Positions 7,720 to 15,756 are shown, numbered from the stretch's first letter. The stretch: 64,000 nucleotides of DNA from Panacagrimonas perspica (GCF_004364935.1 NZ_SOBT01000009.1:62001-126000), one strand, 5' to 3'. Translations and numbers: made by a program. The notes: a model not told the origin generated them from the letters alone.

Positions 7720-8628
7720 TTACGCGGCCGCGGACAGCGACGCCTGGCGGCGCGCGTACGGGGCGCTGAAGCCCTCGATACCGGCCAGGTAGTGGCTGTT
7801 GTCCTCGTCCCAGGGGTGGAAGTCGGGACGAAAATACGAGAACCAGGGACGCGCCATCTTGCGCAGGAAGCCGATTTCGCCGAAAGCCATCCGCCACATC
7901 GACTTCCAGCCCTTCACGTCGGTGAGCTTGCCTTCCTGGCGCACGAAGTTGGCGTAGTGCGGCAGCACCATGCCCCAGAAGATCGCCGTGGCGAACACCA
8001 AGCCGAACGCACGGATCGTGTAGGCCTTCACACCGCGGCCTTGCGTGGCTTCCCACACGTCGTACGCGACGCCCTTGTGCTCGGTCTCTTCGAGCGCATG
8101 CCACTTCCACAGCGCGTGATAGCCCGGCTCGGCGTTCTGGGCCAGCGCCGGCTCCTTGAGCAGGCCGTCGGCCATGATGGCCGTCAGATGCTCGAGCGCG
8201 ATCGTGGCGGACAGCCGAAACGAGGGCGACGTGTTGTTCTGGAACACATCGAGCAGCGTCTTGACGCGCTTCTCGAACACGGCGGCCGACGGCAGGCGCT
8301 CGAACATCTTCGCGTTGTATTCGTCGTGCTCGCGGCCGTGCATCGCTTCCTGGCCGATGAAGGCGGTGGCGGCCTTCTTCAGCTCGGGATCCTGGATCTG
8401 GTCACGGTAGTGACGCACCGCGTCGATGAAGAAGCGCTCGCCGACCGGGATCACCAGCGACATCGTGTTCATCAGGTGCGTGAACTGCACGCCACCGTTG
8501 CCGACCCAGTCCTGCACGCGGTCGGCGGGCAGCGGGAACTGAAGGTCGCGACGGATCGGCATCACCGACTCCGACTTGGCGTTGCGCGGGTTGGATTTCA
8601 CGGACTTCACGGACTTCGTGGCGCTCAT
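7720..8628 (-). CDS. Metal-dependent hydrolase family protein (PF10118-like)
   Basis: Predicted metal-dependent hydrolase of the PF10118 family, 302 residues. Several Glu/His pairs fit a helical metal centre: GQEAMHGREHDEYN, ALEHLTAIMADGLL and WHALEETEHKGVAYDV. A hydrophobic segment follows (IRAFGLVFATAIFWGMVLPHY), suggesting membrane association. The biochemical activity of the family is not established to my knowledge; the pattern also resembles di-iron proteins. The start ATG at 8628 has AGGAG seven bases upstream; a longer reading lacks support. The N-terminus has a short Lys/Ser repeat (KSVKSVKSN) encoded by a 9-base tandem repeat. It is the first gene of the cluster, directly downstream of the putative operator shared with the divergent TetR gene. 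Confidence 0.85.
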   Translation of the reverse strand: MSATKSVKSVKSNPRNAKSESVMPIRRDLQFPLPADRVQDWVGNGGVQFTHLMNTMSLVIPVGERFFIDAVRHYRDQIQDPELKKAATAFIGQEAMHGREHDEYNAKMFERLPSAAVFEKRVKTLLDVFQNNTSPSFRLSATIALEHLTAIMADGLLKEPALAQNAEPGYHALWKWHALEETEHKGVAYDVWEATQGRGVKAYTIRAFGLVFATAIFWGMVLPHYANFVRQEGKLTDVKGWKSMWRMAFGEIGFLRKMARPWFSYFRPDFHPWDEDNSHYLAGIEGFSAPYARRQASLSAAA

Positions 8629-8676
8629 GTGCAATCTCCTCTTGCGGCATCGCGTCGCGGGGGCGACGCAAGGTAT

Positions 8677-8707
8677 ACACTCGTCTACCGGCACAGTAGA
8701 CGACTGT
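8677..8707. promoter_or_regulatory. Putative TetR operator, 12-bp inverted repeat
   Basis: ACACTCGTCTAC, a 7-base spacer and GTAGACGACTGT form a palindrome with one mismatched pair per 12-base arm. The central 8 bp on each side (8681-8688, 8696-8703) are perfect. A further GTAGAC half-site lies at 8706-8711. It sits between the divergent TetR gene and the oxidoreductase cluster, the usual place for an autoregulated TetR operator. Confidence 0.75.
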
Positions 8708-8722
8708 AGACTTCGACGTCAA
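8695..8722 (-). promoter_or_regulatory. Candidate sigma-70 promoter for the oxidoreductase cluster
   Basis: On the minus strand TTGACG (8717-8722) is followed after 16 bases by TCTACT (8695-8700), matching 5/6 and 4/6 of the -35 and -10 consensus. The -10 overlaps the right arm of the inverted repeat, so bound TetR would occlude it. The prediction is by eye. Confidence 0.4.
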
Positions 8723-8767
8723 TACGTCATGTGCCATTGTTCAATGGTAACTTTACAAGTCGCTGTC

Positions 8768-9496
8768 ATGGCTGATAATTCCGAAAAAAAGAAGAGCCCA
8801 GCGAAGCTTCCGGAGCGTCCCACGAGCGGCCGCCAGAAACTGATGGAGTCGGCGCTGGCGCTGGCCGCCAGCACCCGCAGCCTCGCGACTCTGGGGCTGC
8901 GCGAGGTGGCCCGGCACGCAGGCCTGAACCCGAACACCTTCTATCGGCACTTCAAGGATTTCGACGACTTGGGCGTGGCCATGCTCAAGGAGCTGGGCAC
9001 CGAGCTGCGCACCGGCCTGCGCGAGCGGCGCATGCGCCCGGCGGCGAAGGGATTCCGCCTGTCCGACCTGAGCAATCCCGCCGAAGGCCTGGCCCAGGCG
9101 CAGGCGCTGGCGCGCGAATCGGTGGGGCTGGTCCTCGACTTCGTCAAGGATCACCGGGAGGCCTACATCGTCGGCATCCGCGAACTGCACGGCACCAGCC
9201 CGGTGATGCGCAAGGCGATGCAGCAGATGCTCGAAGACATCGCCAAGGACATGACCGAGGACCTGCTGGGTGTGCTCAAGCTTCCGGCCGTCACGCCCGA
9301 GGAGATGATCGAGGTGGCGCGCGTGATCGTGCGCCAGATGGTGTTCTTCTCGATGGACTATCTCGACCAGCCCGCGCGCCAGCAGGAGATCAAGCGCGAG
9401 GCGGAGCGTTTCATCCTTCTGCTGTTCTGGGGCGCGATCGCCGCACGCGCCCCGGCGCTGCTGGCACAGTCCGGGCTGAAGTTCCCGGCCATCTGA
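8768..9496 (+). CDS. TetR family regulator, FabR-like
   Basis: Transcriptional regulator of 242 residues. The N-terminal helix-turn-helix reads TLGLREVARHAGLNPNTFYRHFKDFDDLG, which closely resembles the recognition helix of FabR/DesT regulators of fatty-acid desaturation (LSLREVAREAG...SFYRHF). The rest is an all-helical ligand-binding domain. The start ATG at 8768 (MADNSEKKKS) is chosen because the TetR domain follows at the normal distance; ATGs upstream at the same frame are possible and no strong Shine-Dalgarno decides. It is divergent from the eight-gene minus-strand redox cluster with a strong palindrome between, so it most likely represses that cluster. The FabR-like type suggests an acyl or other hydrophobic ligand, which is inference. 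Confidence 0.88.
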   Translation: MADNSEKKKSPAKLPERPTSGRQKLMESALALAASTRSLATLGLREVARHAGLNPNTFYRHFKDFDDLGVAMLKELGTELRTGLRERRMRPAAKGFRLSDLSNPAEGLAQAQALARESVGLVLDFVKDHREAYIVGIRELHGTSPVMRKAMQQMLEDIAKDMTEDLLGVLKLPAVTPEEMIEVARVIVRQMVFFSMDYLDQPARQQEIKREAERFILLLFWGAIAARAPALLAQSGLKFPAI

Positions 9497-9502
9497 ACCG
9501 GC

Positions 9503-10375
9503 TCAGCGGCGCGGATAGATGCGCCGCTCCCCGTCCGGCCGTCGTCGAAAGCGCTTGTAGCTCCACCAGTACTGCTCCGGAAGGTGCGTGAGCACCGACT
9601 CGATGCCGCGGTTGAGCGCCGCCGCGCCCTCGGCCATGTCGGCGATCCCGCCTCCGAGCGGTTTGACGTGGAAGCGGAATCCCCGCCCCCAGTTCAGGCG
9701 CTCGGCATAGCAGAAGCAGACCGAGGCGTGCGTGCGCGCCGCCAGCTTGCTGACCAGTTCGGTCGTGTGCGCCGGAATACCGAAGAGCGGCGCAAACACA
9801 CCCGAGCCGCGCGGCGGATCCTGGTCCGGCAGCACGCCGATCATCTCGCCGGCATGCAGCGCCTGCAGCAGAGCCTTCACACCCGCGCCGCTGGTGGGCA
9901 CGAGGTTGGCACCCAGGCGCGAACGGCCTTCGACGATCAGCGCGTCGATCGCGCCCTTCTGCGGCTTGTACAGCGAGGTGATGCGGCCCACCGACGCGCA
10001 GAACATGCCGGCCAGTTCCCAGGACCCGATGTGGGGACACAGCACGATCGTGCCGTTCTCGCCCGCCAGTTCACGGAGCCGCGCGGCCGCTACGGGGTCG
10101 TGCAGCCAGCGGCGCAGGCGGCGCTCCGGACCGAACCAGATCGCCGGGGATTCCAGCACCGCCTTCAGGAAATGACCCAGCGAACGGCGCGCGATGTCGC
10201 GCCGTTCCGCTTGCGGAAGTTCGGGCAGGCACAGGTCGAGGTGCCGCAGCGCAACGCGCTTGCGTGAATTGGGCAGCACCCACAGCAGGCCGCCGATCAT
10301 CGAGGCGAGGCCGTGCACAACCACCAGGGGCAGGTATCCGAGGGCGACCAGGAAGCCGCGCAAAAGAGATCGCAT
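9503..10375 (-). CDS. Lipid A biosynthesis lauroyl/myristoyl acyltransferase family protein
   Basis: LpxL/HtrB-family inner-membrane acyltransferase, about 290 residues, which would transfer a secondary acyl chain to lipid A or a related acceptor. The H(x4)E catalytic motif is seen as PHIGSWE, followed by the family's GVLPDQDPPRGSGVFAPLFG block. An N-terminal hydrophobic helix (LLRGFLVALGYLPLVVVHGL) anchors it. I place the start at 10375 (MRSLLRGF); an ATG at 10393 adds six residues and neither has a clear ribosome site. The usual motif asparagine (NHFGNWE) is replaced (PHIGSWE), which is seen in other members. It converges on the TetR gene with 6 bases between stops and diverges from dtd. 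Which acyl acceptor it uses is not known. Confidence 0.88.
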   Translation of the reverse strand: MRSLLRGFLVALGYLPLVVVHGLASMIGGLLWVLPNSRKRVALRHLDLCLPELPQAERRDIARRSLGHFLKAVLESPAIWFGPERRLRRWLHDPVAAARLRELAGENGTIVLCPHIGSWELAGMFCASVGRITSLYKPQKGAIDALIVEGRSRLGANLVPTSGAGVKALLQALHAGEMIGVLPDQDPPRGSGVFAPLFGIPAHTTELVSKLAARTHASVCFCYAERLNWGRGFRFHVKPLGGGIADMAEGAAALNRGIESVLTHLPEQYWWSYKRFRRRPDGERRIYPRR

Positions 10376-10478
10376 CCGGTGATTGTTGGGCATCGCGCGA
10401 CGCAGCGAAAGGCGGCGGGTCGGCTTGACGCATCCGCTGCGACTTGCATGCTGGCGACATGGAGACGAAGTTCGCACG

Positions 10479-10916
10479 ATGATCGGACTGTTGCAGCGCG
10501 TCACGCGGGCCGAAGTACACGTCGCAGGTCAGAGCATCGGCGCGATCGATCGCGGCCTGCTGGTGCTGATCGGCGTGCAGGCCGACGACGACGAGGCGCG
10601 CGCCGAACGCCTGCTCGAGCGCCTGCTGGGCTATCGCGTATTCCCCGACGACACCGGACGCATGAATCTGTCGACACGTGACATCGCGGGCGGCCTGCTG
10701 CTCGTCCCCCAGTTCACACTGGCCGCCGATACCCGCCGGGGCACGCGGGCCGGCTTCTCGACCGCCGCCGCGCCGGAACGGGCGACGGCGCTGTTCGACC
10801 ACTTGGTCCGATGCGCCCGCGCGGTGCATCCGGACGTGGCCCAGGGCCGGTTCGGCGCCGACATGCAGGTGAGCCTGATCAACGACGGCCCGGTGACATT
10901 CTGGATCGAGACATGA
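10479..10916 (+). CDS. dtd: D-aminoacyl-tRNA deacylase
   Basis: Cytoplasmic proofreading enzyme that removes D-amino acids (and glycine from tRNA-Ala) from charged tRNA. The 145-residue product is exactly the length of the E. coli protein when started at the ATG at 10479 (MIGLLQRVTRAEV). Family motifs are LLVPQFTLAADTRRG, where the usual SQFTL has Pro for Ser, and the C-terminal NDGPVTFWIET carrying the cross-subunit Gly-Pro selectivity motif. It begins about 100 bases from the divergent acyltransferase gene and is followed by the histidine operon after 154 bases. The Ser-to-Pro change at the SQFTL motif is the only oddity. Confidence 0.95.
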   Translation: MIGLLQRVTRAEVHVAGQSIGAIDRGLLVLIGVQADDDEARAERLLERLLGYRVFPDDTGRMNLSTRDIAGGLLLVPQFTLAADTRRGTRAGFSTAAAPERATALFDHLVRCARAVHPDVAQGRFGADMQVSLINDGPVTFWIET

Positions 10917-11013
10917 CGCGGTCGCGCCCCGGTTTGCGCGCAAACGGCGCGCCGGCACACCCGCGAAGCGGGCAAGGTTCTGAAAAATCGGCAGGCCGGG
11001 AATTGAATGTCGG

Positions 11014-11042
11014 TTCAAAAGCGGACCCGCCGGGGGTATCCT
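11014..11042 (+). promoter_or_regulatory. Candidate promoter of the his-tat operon
   Basis: TTCAAA (11014-11019) and TATCCT (11037-11042) are 17 bases apart and 29 bases ahead of hisB. The -10 hexamer begins a 17-base string, TATCCTTGCGCCCCCGC, that recurs exactly upstream of secB on the other strand at 21908-21924. That recurrence is the best support for this being a real promoter core. Confidence 0.45.
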
Positions 11043-11070
11043 TGCGCCCCCGCAACACCCGCCAGCCGTA

Positions 11071-11664
11071 ATGCCAGCCCGCACCGCCAGCGTCTCGCGT
11101 CAGACCAAAGAGACGACCATCCGCGTCGAGATCAATCTCGACGGCACCGGCGTCGCGCAACTGGCCACCGGCCTGCCGTTCCTGGACCACATGCTGGACC
11201 AGGTCGCACGGCACGGGCTCATCGATCTCACGGTCCAGGCCAACGGTGACCTGCACATCGACGCGCACCACACCGTAGAGGACATCGGGATCACGCTCGG
11301 CCAGGCCTTCGACCAGGCCATCGGCGACAAGAAGGGCGTCACCCGCTACGGCCACGCCTACGTGCCGCTCGACGAGGCCCTGTCGCGCGTCGTGATCGAC
11401 CTGTCCGGCCGCCCGGGCCTCGAATGGTTCGTGGAATTCCCGCGCGCCCGCATCGGCGACTTCGATGTCGACCTGTTCCGCGAGTTCTTCCAGGGTTTCA
11501 TCAACCACGCCAAGGCGACGATGCACATCGACGCCCTGCGCGGACGCAACGCGCATCACATCGCGGAAACCGTGTTCAAGGCTTTCGGCCGCGCGCTGCG
11601 CGTGGCCTGCACGCCGGATCCGCGCATGGGCGACGTGATGCCCTCGACCAAGGGCTCGCTCTGA
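11071..11664 (+). CDS. hisB: Imidazoleglycerol-phosphate dehydratase
   Basis: Mn-dependent dehydratase making imidazole-acetol phosphate in histidine synthesis. The 197-residue product is the monofunctional form, without the histidinol-phosphatase domain of enteric HisB. Metal-binding histidine clusters are evident: [15 protein letters not shown], the [16 protein letters not shown] block, and the mirrored [10 protein letters not shown] and [15 protein letters not shown] in the second half. Start ATG at 11071. It heads a tight run hisB-hisH-hisA-hisF-hisE-tatABC. hisG, hisD and hisC are not in the window and must lie elsewhere, since dtd precedes hisB. Confidence 0.97.
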   Translation: MPARTASVSRQTKETTIRVEINLDGTGVAQLATGLPFLDHMLDQVARHGLIDLTVQANGDLHIDAHHTVEDIGITLGQAFDQAIGDKKGVTRYGHAYVPLDEALSRVVIDLSGRPGLEWFVEFPRARIGDFDVDLFREFFQGFINHAKATMHIDALRGRNAHHIAETVFKAFGRALRVACTPDPRMGDVMPSTKGSL

Positions 11665-11675
11665 GCGGATAGCCC

Positions 11676-12320
11676 ATGGCCGTCATTGGCGTCATCGACT
11701 ACGGGATGGGCAACCTGCACTCGCTCGGCAAATCGCTGGAGCGGGTCGCGGGTTCCGATCGCATCGAGATCTCCTTCGATCCCGAAAAACTGATCCGCTG
11801 CGACAAGCTGGTCCTGCCCGGCGTGGGCGGCGTGCTGGGCTGCATGAACGAGTTGCGCCGGCTGGAACTCAACGATCTCGTCATCGAGGCCTCGCAGAAG
11901 GTGCCGATGCTCGGCGTCTGCCTGGGCATGCAGGTGATGCTCGAATTCTCGGAGGAAAACGGCGGCGTTCCGGCGCTGGGGCTGTTCCCTGGCGAGGTCG
12001 TGCGTTTCCCGGATCCGCCGAAAGAGGGCACCGGAGAACGGCTCAAGGTTCCGCACATGGGCTGGAACCGCGTGCGCCAGGTGCGCCCGCACCCGGTCTG
12101 GGACGGCGTGCCGGACGACAGCTGGTTCTATTTCGTGCACAGCTACCACGCGCGGCCCAAGCAGCCGGAACACACCATCGGCACGTCCGAGTACGTGCAC
12201 GATTTCACCTGTGCGATCGCGCGCGACAACCTCGTGGCCTTCCAATTCCACCCCGAGAAGAGCCAGGGAGCGGGCCTGCGCCTGCTGTCCAACTTCGCCC
12301 ACTGGGACGGGACGGTTTAA
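11676..12320 (+). CDS. hisH: Imidazole glycerol phosphate synthase glutamine amidotransferase subunit
   Basis: Class I glutaminase that supplies ammonia to HisF, with which it forms the IGP synthase heterodimer. The 214 residues are normal length. The catalytic triad is visible: the nucleophile cysteine in GVCLGMQ and the His-Glu pair in FQFHPEKSQ near the C-terminus. The N-terminus MAVIGVIDYGMGNLHS is standard. It begins 11 bases after hisB and is in the same operon; hisA follows after a 142-base gap that contains a TATAAA at 12397 but no convincing -35. Confidence 0.97.
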   Translation: MAVIGVIDYGMGNLHSLGKSLERVAGSDRIEISFDPEKLIRCDKLVLPGVGGVLGCMNELRRLELNDLVIEASQKVPMLGVCLGMQVMLEFSEENGGVPALGLFPGEVVRFPDPPKEGTGERLKVPHMGWNRVRQVRPHPVWDGVPDDSWFYFVHSYHARPKQPEHTIGTSEYVHDFTCAIARDNLVAFQFHPEKSQGAGLRLLSNFAHWDGTV

Positions 12321-12462
12321 ACGCCGCCAGGCGAACCCCCTCCCTATTGCCTCGCTGCCGCCACTTGAGGCACAGTCCGGCGCATCGGGGAATCCCTATA
12401 AATCTGCTTCTGCGCGCACCGCGCCCTCTCCTTCGCGAACCCTTCTGGCCGGCCCCGCTCGC

Positions 12463-13185
12463 ATGTTGTTGATCCCCGCAATCGATCTCAAGAATGGCCA
12501 GTGTGTGCGCCTGCGCCAGGGCCGTATGGATGACGTCACGGTCTATTCCGATGACCCGGTGACCGTCGCCAAGCGCTGGGCCGACGAAGGCGCCGAGCGC
12601 CTGCATGTCGTCGACCTCGACGGCGCCATCAAGGGCCAGCCGGTCAATATCAAGGTCGTCGAGCAGATCGCCGAAGCGGTGAAGATTCCCGTCCAGGTCG
12701 GCGGTGGCGTACGCGACGAGGAAACCGTGCAGCGCTACCTCAATGCCGGTGTGGCATACGTGATCATCGGCACGAAGGCGGTGAATACGCCCCACTTCCT
12801 GCGCGACCTGTGCATCGAGTACCCGCGCCACATCATCGTGGGCCTGGATGCCAAGGATGGCCGCGTCGCCCTCAACGGCTGGGCCAAGGTGACGCACCAC
12901 GATGTGGTCGAGATGGCGCAGCACTGCGAACGCGACGGCGTCGAGGCGATCATCTACACCGACATCGGCCGCGACGGCATGATGAACGGCTTCAATTCCG
13001 CCTCGACGCAGAAGCTCGCCAAGGCCGTGAACACGCCGGTGATCGCGAGCGGCGGAGTGTCGTCGCTGGAAGACATCCGCGTCCTCAAGGAAATCGAATC
13101 CGACGGAGTCACCGGCGCGATCATCGGCCGGGCGCTGTACGAAGGCGGGCTCTCGTTCAAGGATTGTCTGGCGGCGGCTCGCTGA
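12463..13185 (+). CDS. hisA: ProFAR isomerase (phosphoribosylformimino-AICAR-phosphate isomerase)
   Basis: TIM-barrel isomerase converting ProFAR to PRFAR, 240 residues. The start is the ATG at 12463 (MLLIPAIDLKNGQCVRL); longer readings include non-homologous sequence. The catalytic aspartates sit in PAIDLKNG and YTDIGRDGMM, and the two phosphate-binding loops are QVGGGVRDEE and IASGGVSSLED. It is followed by hisF after 30 bases. The leading gap after hisH could hold an internal promoter, but nothing convincing was seen. Confidence 0.97.
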   Translation: MLLIPAIDLKNGQCVRLRQGRMDDVTVYSDDPVTVAKRWADEGAERLHVVDLDGAIKGQPVNIKVVEQIAEAVKIPVQVGGGVRDEETVQRYLNAGVAYVIIGTKAVNTPHFLRDLCIEYPRHIIVGLDAKDGRVALNGWAKVTHHDVVEMAQHCERDGVEAIIYTDIGRDGMMNGFNSASTQKLAKAVNTPVIASGGVSSLEDIRVLKEIESDGVTGAIIGRALYEGGLSFKDCLAAAR

Positions 13186-13215
13186 GCCGGTCACCACCTT
13201 TCCCGAACTCTCCCC

Positions 13216-14010
13216 ATGCTGGCCAAGCGCGTCATTCCCTGTCTCGACATCGACCGCGGCCGCGTGGTCAAGGGCGTCAAGTTCGAGGAGATCCGCGACG
13301 CGGGTGATCCGGTCGAAGTGGCGCGCCGCTATGACCGCCAGGGCGCGGACGAGCTGGTCTTTCTCGACATCACCGCCAGCAGCGACGACCGCCCGACGTT
13401 GTTCCAGACCGTCGAAGCCGTCGCGCGCGAGATCTACATCCCGCTGACCGTCGGTGGCGGCGTGCGCACCAGCGCCGACGTGCGAGCCCTGCTCAAGGCC
13501 GGGGCCGACAAGGTTTCGATCAACACCGCCGCGGTGCACAACCCGGACTTCGTCACCGAGGCCGCGAGCCGCTACGGCGTGCAGTGCATCGTCGTGGCCA
13601 TCGACGCCAAGCGCGTCAACAAGAAGAAAGAGCCGCCGCGCTGGGAGATCTTCACCCATGGCGGTCGCAAGACCACCGGGATCGAGGCCATCGGCTGGGC
13701 GCAGCTCATGGTCAGGAAGGGCGCGGGTGAATTGCTCGTCACCAGCATGGATCGCGACGGCACCAAGGAAGGCTACGACCTGGAACTGCTGCGCGCGATC
13801 GGCGATTCGGTGCCGGTTCCGGTCATCGCCTCGGGCGGCGTCGGCAGCCTCGATCACCTCGTGCAGGGCCTGCAGGACGGACATGCGGACGCGGTGCTCG
13901 CGGCCAGCATCTTCCACCAGGGCACCTACACGGTGGGCGAGGCCAAGCGGTTCATGGCCGAGCGCGGCGTACGCGTGCGCGAGCAGGCCCTTCCCGCGTT
14001 CGTCATCTGA
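13216..14010 (+). CDS. hisF: Imidazole glycerol phosphate synthase cyclase subunit
   Basis: TIM-barrel cyclase that joins PRFAR with ammonia from HisH to give imidazole glycerol phosphate and AICAR. The 264 residues are slightly longer than E. coli HisF (258). Catalytic aspartates lie in [14 protein letters not shown] and [13 protein letters not shown]; phosphate-binding loops are TVGGGVRT and [12 protein letters not shown] small basic insertion, [13 protein letters not shown], is present in the middle of the barrel. hisE begins 10 bases after its stop, with no hisI between, unlike the usual hisF-hisI-hisE order. Confidence 0.97.
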   Translation: MLAKRVIPCLDIDRGRVVKGVKFEEIRDAGDPVEVARRYDRQGADELVFLDITASSDDRPTLFQTVEAVAREIYIPLTVGGGVRTSADVRALLKAGADKVSINTAAVHNPDFVTEAASRYGVQCIVVAIDAKRVNKKKEPPRWEIFTHGGRKTTGIEAIGWAQLMVRKGAGELLVTSMDRDGTKEGYDLELLRAIGDSVPVPVIASGGVGSLDHLVQGLQDGHADAVLAASIFHQGTYTVGEAKRFMAERGVRVREQALPAFVI

Positions 14011-14020
14011 GCGCGCCATC

Positions 14021-14356
14021 ATGAGCGAATCCAAGGATCTGGGCGCGGCGCTGGACGAACTCTACGCCACGCTGCTGGAACGCAAGACGGCGGACCCGGC
14101 CAAGTCCTACGCGGCAAGCCTGTATGAGAAGGGGCTGGACACGATCCTCAAGAAGATCGGCGAGGAATCGGCAGAAACATTGATCGCCGCCAAGAACGGA
14201 TCGCGGTCGGAACTTGTCTACGAAACAGTGGACCTGCTGTACCACCTGTTCGTGCTGATGGCCCGGGAAGGCATCCAACCAGCCGATCTGGCCGTAGAAT
14301 TACAACGTCGCGCAGGTCGTTCCGGGCTTGAAGAGAAGGCCGTCCGCGTCAAGTAG
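14021..14356 (+). CDS. hisE: Phosphoribosyl-ATP diphosphatase
   Basis: Second enzyme of histidine synthesis, hydrolysing PR-ATP to PR-AMP. It is the stand-alone 111-residue form, not fused to HisI. The helical MazG-like motif is present: KKIGEESAETLIAAKNG followed by ELVYETVDLLYHLFVLM, supplying the Mg-binding Glu/Asp residues. Start ATG at 14021. The next enzyme, PR-AMP cyclohydrolase (HisI), has no gene in this window, so it must be elsewhere. tatA follows after 42 bases with a strong ribosome site. Confidence 0.96.
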   Translation: MSESKDLGAALDELYATLLERKTADPAKSYAASLYEKGLDTILKKIGEESAETLIAAKNGSRSELVYETVDLLYHLFVLMAREGIQPADLAVELQRRAGRSGLEEKAVRVK

Positions 14357-14398
14357 GTAAAACCGCGGAGCAATCCGCACCCGGAAAGGAGACCCGTC

Positions 14399-14626
14399 AT
14401 GGGTAGTTTCAGCATTTGGCACTGGCTCGTTGTGCTCGCCATCGTGGTGCTCGTGTTCGGCACCAAGAAGTTGCGCAATCTCGGCGGCGACCTCGGTGCG
14501 TCGATCAAGAACTTCAAGGGCGCCATGAAGGACGGCGAGGCGGAAGCCGCCAAGACGCCCGATCAGATCGCGGCCGAAGCCAAGGTCGCCGAAGAAGAAC
14601 AGCAGCGCGAATCGAACAAGGTCTGA
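14399..14626 (+). CDS. tatA: Sec-independent protein translocase subunit TatA
   Basis: Pore-forming component of the twin-arginine export system, inner membrane. The 75 residues comprise one N-terminal transmembrane helix ([16 protein letters not shown]), the [12 protein letters not shown] hinge and amphipathic helix, and a charged cytoplasmic tail. A clear GGAAAGGAG precedes the ATG. Linkage of tatABC to the histidine genes is a known arrangement in many proteobacteria. Confidence 0.96.
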   Translation: MGSFSIWHWLVVLAIVVLVFGTKKLRNLGGDLGASIKNFKGAMKDGEAEAAKTPDQIAAEAKVAEEEQQRESNKV

Positions 14627-14651
14627 TTTCCAGGCCGCCGGGGCGAATCCC

Positions 14652-14969
14652 GTGTTCGACATCAGTTTTGGTGAGCTGGCCTTGTGCTTCATGGTCGCGC
14701 TGGTCGTGCTCGGGCCCGAGAAGATGCCCAAGATCGCGCGCACGATCGGCCGCTGGGCGGGCCAGGCGCGCGGCTACATGAAGAACCTGTCGAGCGAGCT
14801 CGAGCGCGAGACGCAGGTCATGGACATCAAGCGCCAGCTCGAAGAGGCCAAACGCGAACTGTCCCAGGCCAGCGCCGACGTCCAGCGCGAGGCGCGTGGC
14901 ATCGGTGAGAGCGTGAACCGCGATCCGAACGCGCTGCCGCCCCCGCGAGACCCGAACCACACCCCGTGA
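14652..14969 (+). CDS. tatB: Sec-independent protein translocase subunit TatB
   Basis: Receptor-complex partner of TatC that binds twin-arginine precursors. The 105 residues start at a GTG (14652). The transmembrane helix carries the TatB-typical glutamate (FDISFGELALCFMVALVVLGPEK), followed by a long amphipathic helix and a Pro-rich C-terminus (PPPRDPNHTP). The stop overlaps the tatC start as GTGA, so the two are translationally coupled. Confidence 0.96.
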   Translation: MFDISFGELALCFMVALVVLGPEKMPKIARTIGRWAGQARGYMKNLSSELERETQVMDIKRQLEEAKRELSQASADVQREARGIGESVNRDPNALPPPRDPNHTP

Positions 14970-15742
14970 GCGAAGCCGAACAGGAGTCGACGGTTCCCGA
15001 GCAGCCGCTGATGGCGCATCTGCTGGAACTGCGCGATCGCGTCCTCAAGATGATGTACGGCGTGGGCATCGCCTTCGCGCCGCTGGCGTACTTCTCCAAG
15101 CAGATCTACGCGATCGTCGCCGAGCCGCTGATGAAGCTGATGCCGCCCGGCACTTCGATGATCGCCACCGAGGTCGCCTCTCCGTTCTTCGCCCCGCTGA
15201 AGCTGTCGATGATCCTCGCCGTCGCGGTGTCGATGCCGTGGACGCTGTTCCAGTTGTGGGCGTTCGTCGCGCCGGGCCTCTACAAGTCCGAACGACGCCT
15301 CGTCACACCGCTGCTGTTCTCCAGCACCGTGCTGTTCTACGCCGGCATGGCGATGGCGTATTTCCTGGTGCTGCCGACGGTGTTCAAGTTCCTGATCAGC
15401 GTGGCGCCCGAGGGCGTCGCGGTGATGACGGACATCAACAAGTACCTGAACTTCGTTTTGGCGATCTTCCTCGCCTTTGGCCTCGCGTTCGAAACGCCGG
15501 TGGCGATCGTGCTGCTGATTCACACGGGTTTCGTGACGCCCAAGCAGCTTCGCGAGAATCGCGGCTACGTGCTGGTGGGGTGCTTCGTCGTGGCGGCGGT
15601 GATGACACCGCCCGACATCGTGTCGCAGTTCCTGCTCGCGGTGCCTACCTACGTGCTCTACGAGATCGGCATCATCGCCGGCCAGTTCCTGACGCCCGAT
15701 ATCAAGCAAGTCGAAGAGCAACAGCTCGCAGAGCGCGAATAG
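14966..15742 (+). CDS. tatC: Sec-independent protein translocase subunit TatC
   Basis: Six-helix inner-membrane receptor for twin-arginine signal peptides, 258 residues. Conserved features: the cytoplasmic N-terminal MAHLLELRDRVLK with the signal-binding glutamate and arginine, the periplasmic FAPLKLS loop with the preceding TEVASPFF, and the FETPVAIVLL region of helix 4. The GTG start overlaps the tatB stop by four bases. It is the last gene of the his-tat run; two hairpins lie in the convergent gap before aroE. Confidence 0.97.
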   Translation: MSEAEQESTVPEQPLMAHLLELRDRVLKMMYGVGIAFAPLAYFSKQIYAIVAEPLMKLMPPGTSMIATEVASPFFAPLKLSMILAVAVSMPWTLFQLWAFVAPGLYKSERRLVTPLLFSSTVLFYAGMAMAYFLVLPTVFKFLISVAPEGVAVMTDINKYLNFVLAIFLAFGLAFETPVAIVLLIHTGFVTPKQLRENRGYVLVGCFVVAAVMTPPDIVSQFLLAVPTYVLYEIGIIAGQFLTPDIKQVEEQQLAERE

Positions 15743-15756
15743 GCTGCGCTTCGCAT

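Noticed and set aside
8595-8625. Nine-base tandem repeat (ACGAAGTCC/GTGAAGTCC type) at the start of the PF10118 gene
   Set aside because: It is coding and explains the KSVKSVKSN repeat in the protein, with no sign of a separate element.
12397-12402. TATAAA between hisH and hisA as an internal promoter
   Set aside because: No -35 hexamer at a suitable distance; noted only in the hisA entry context.
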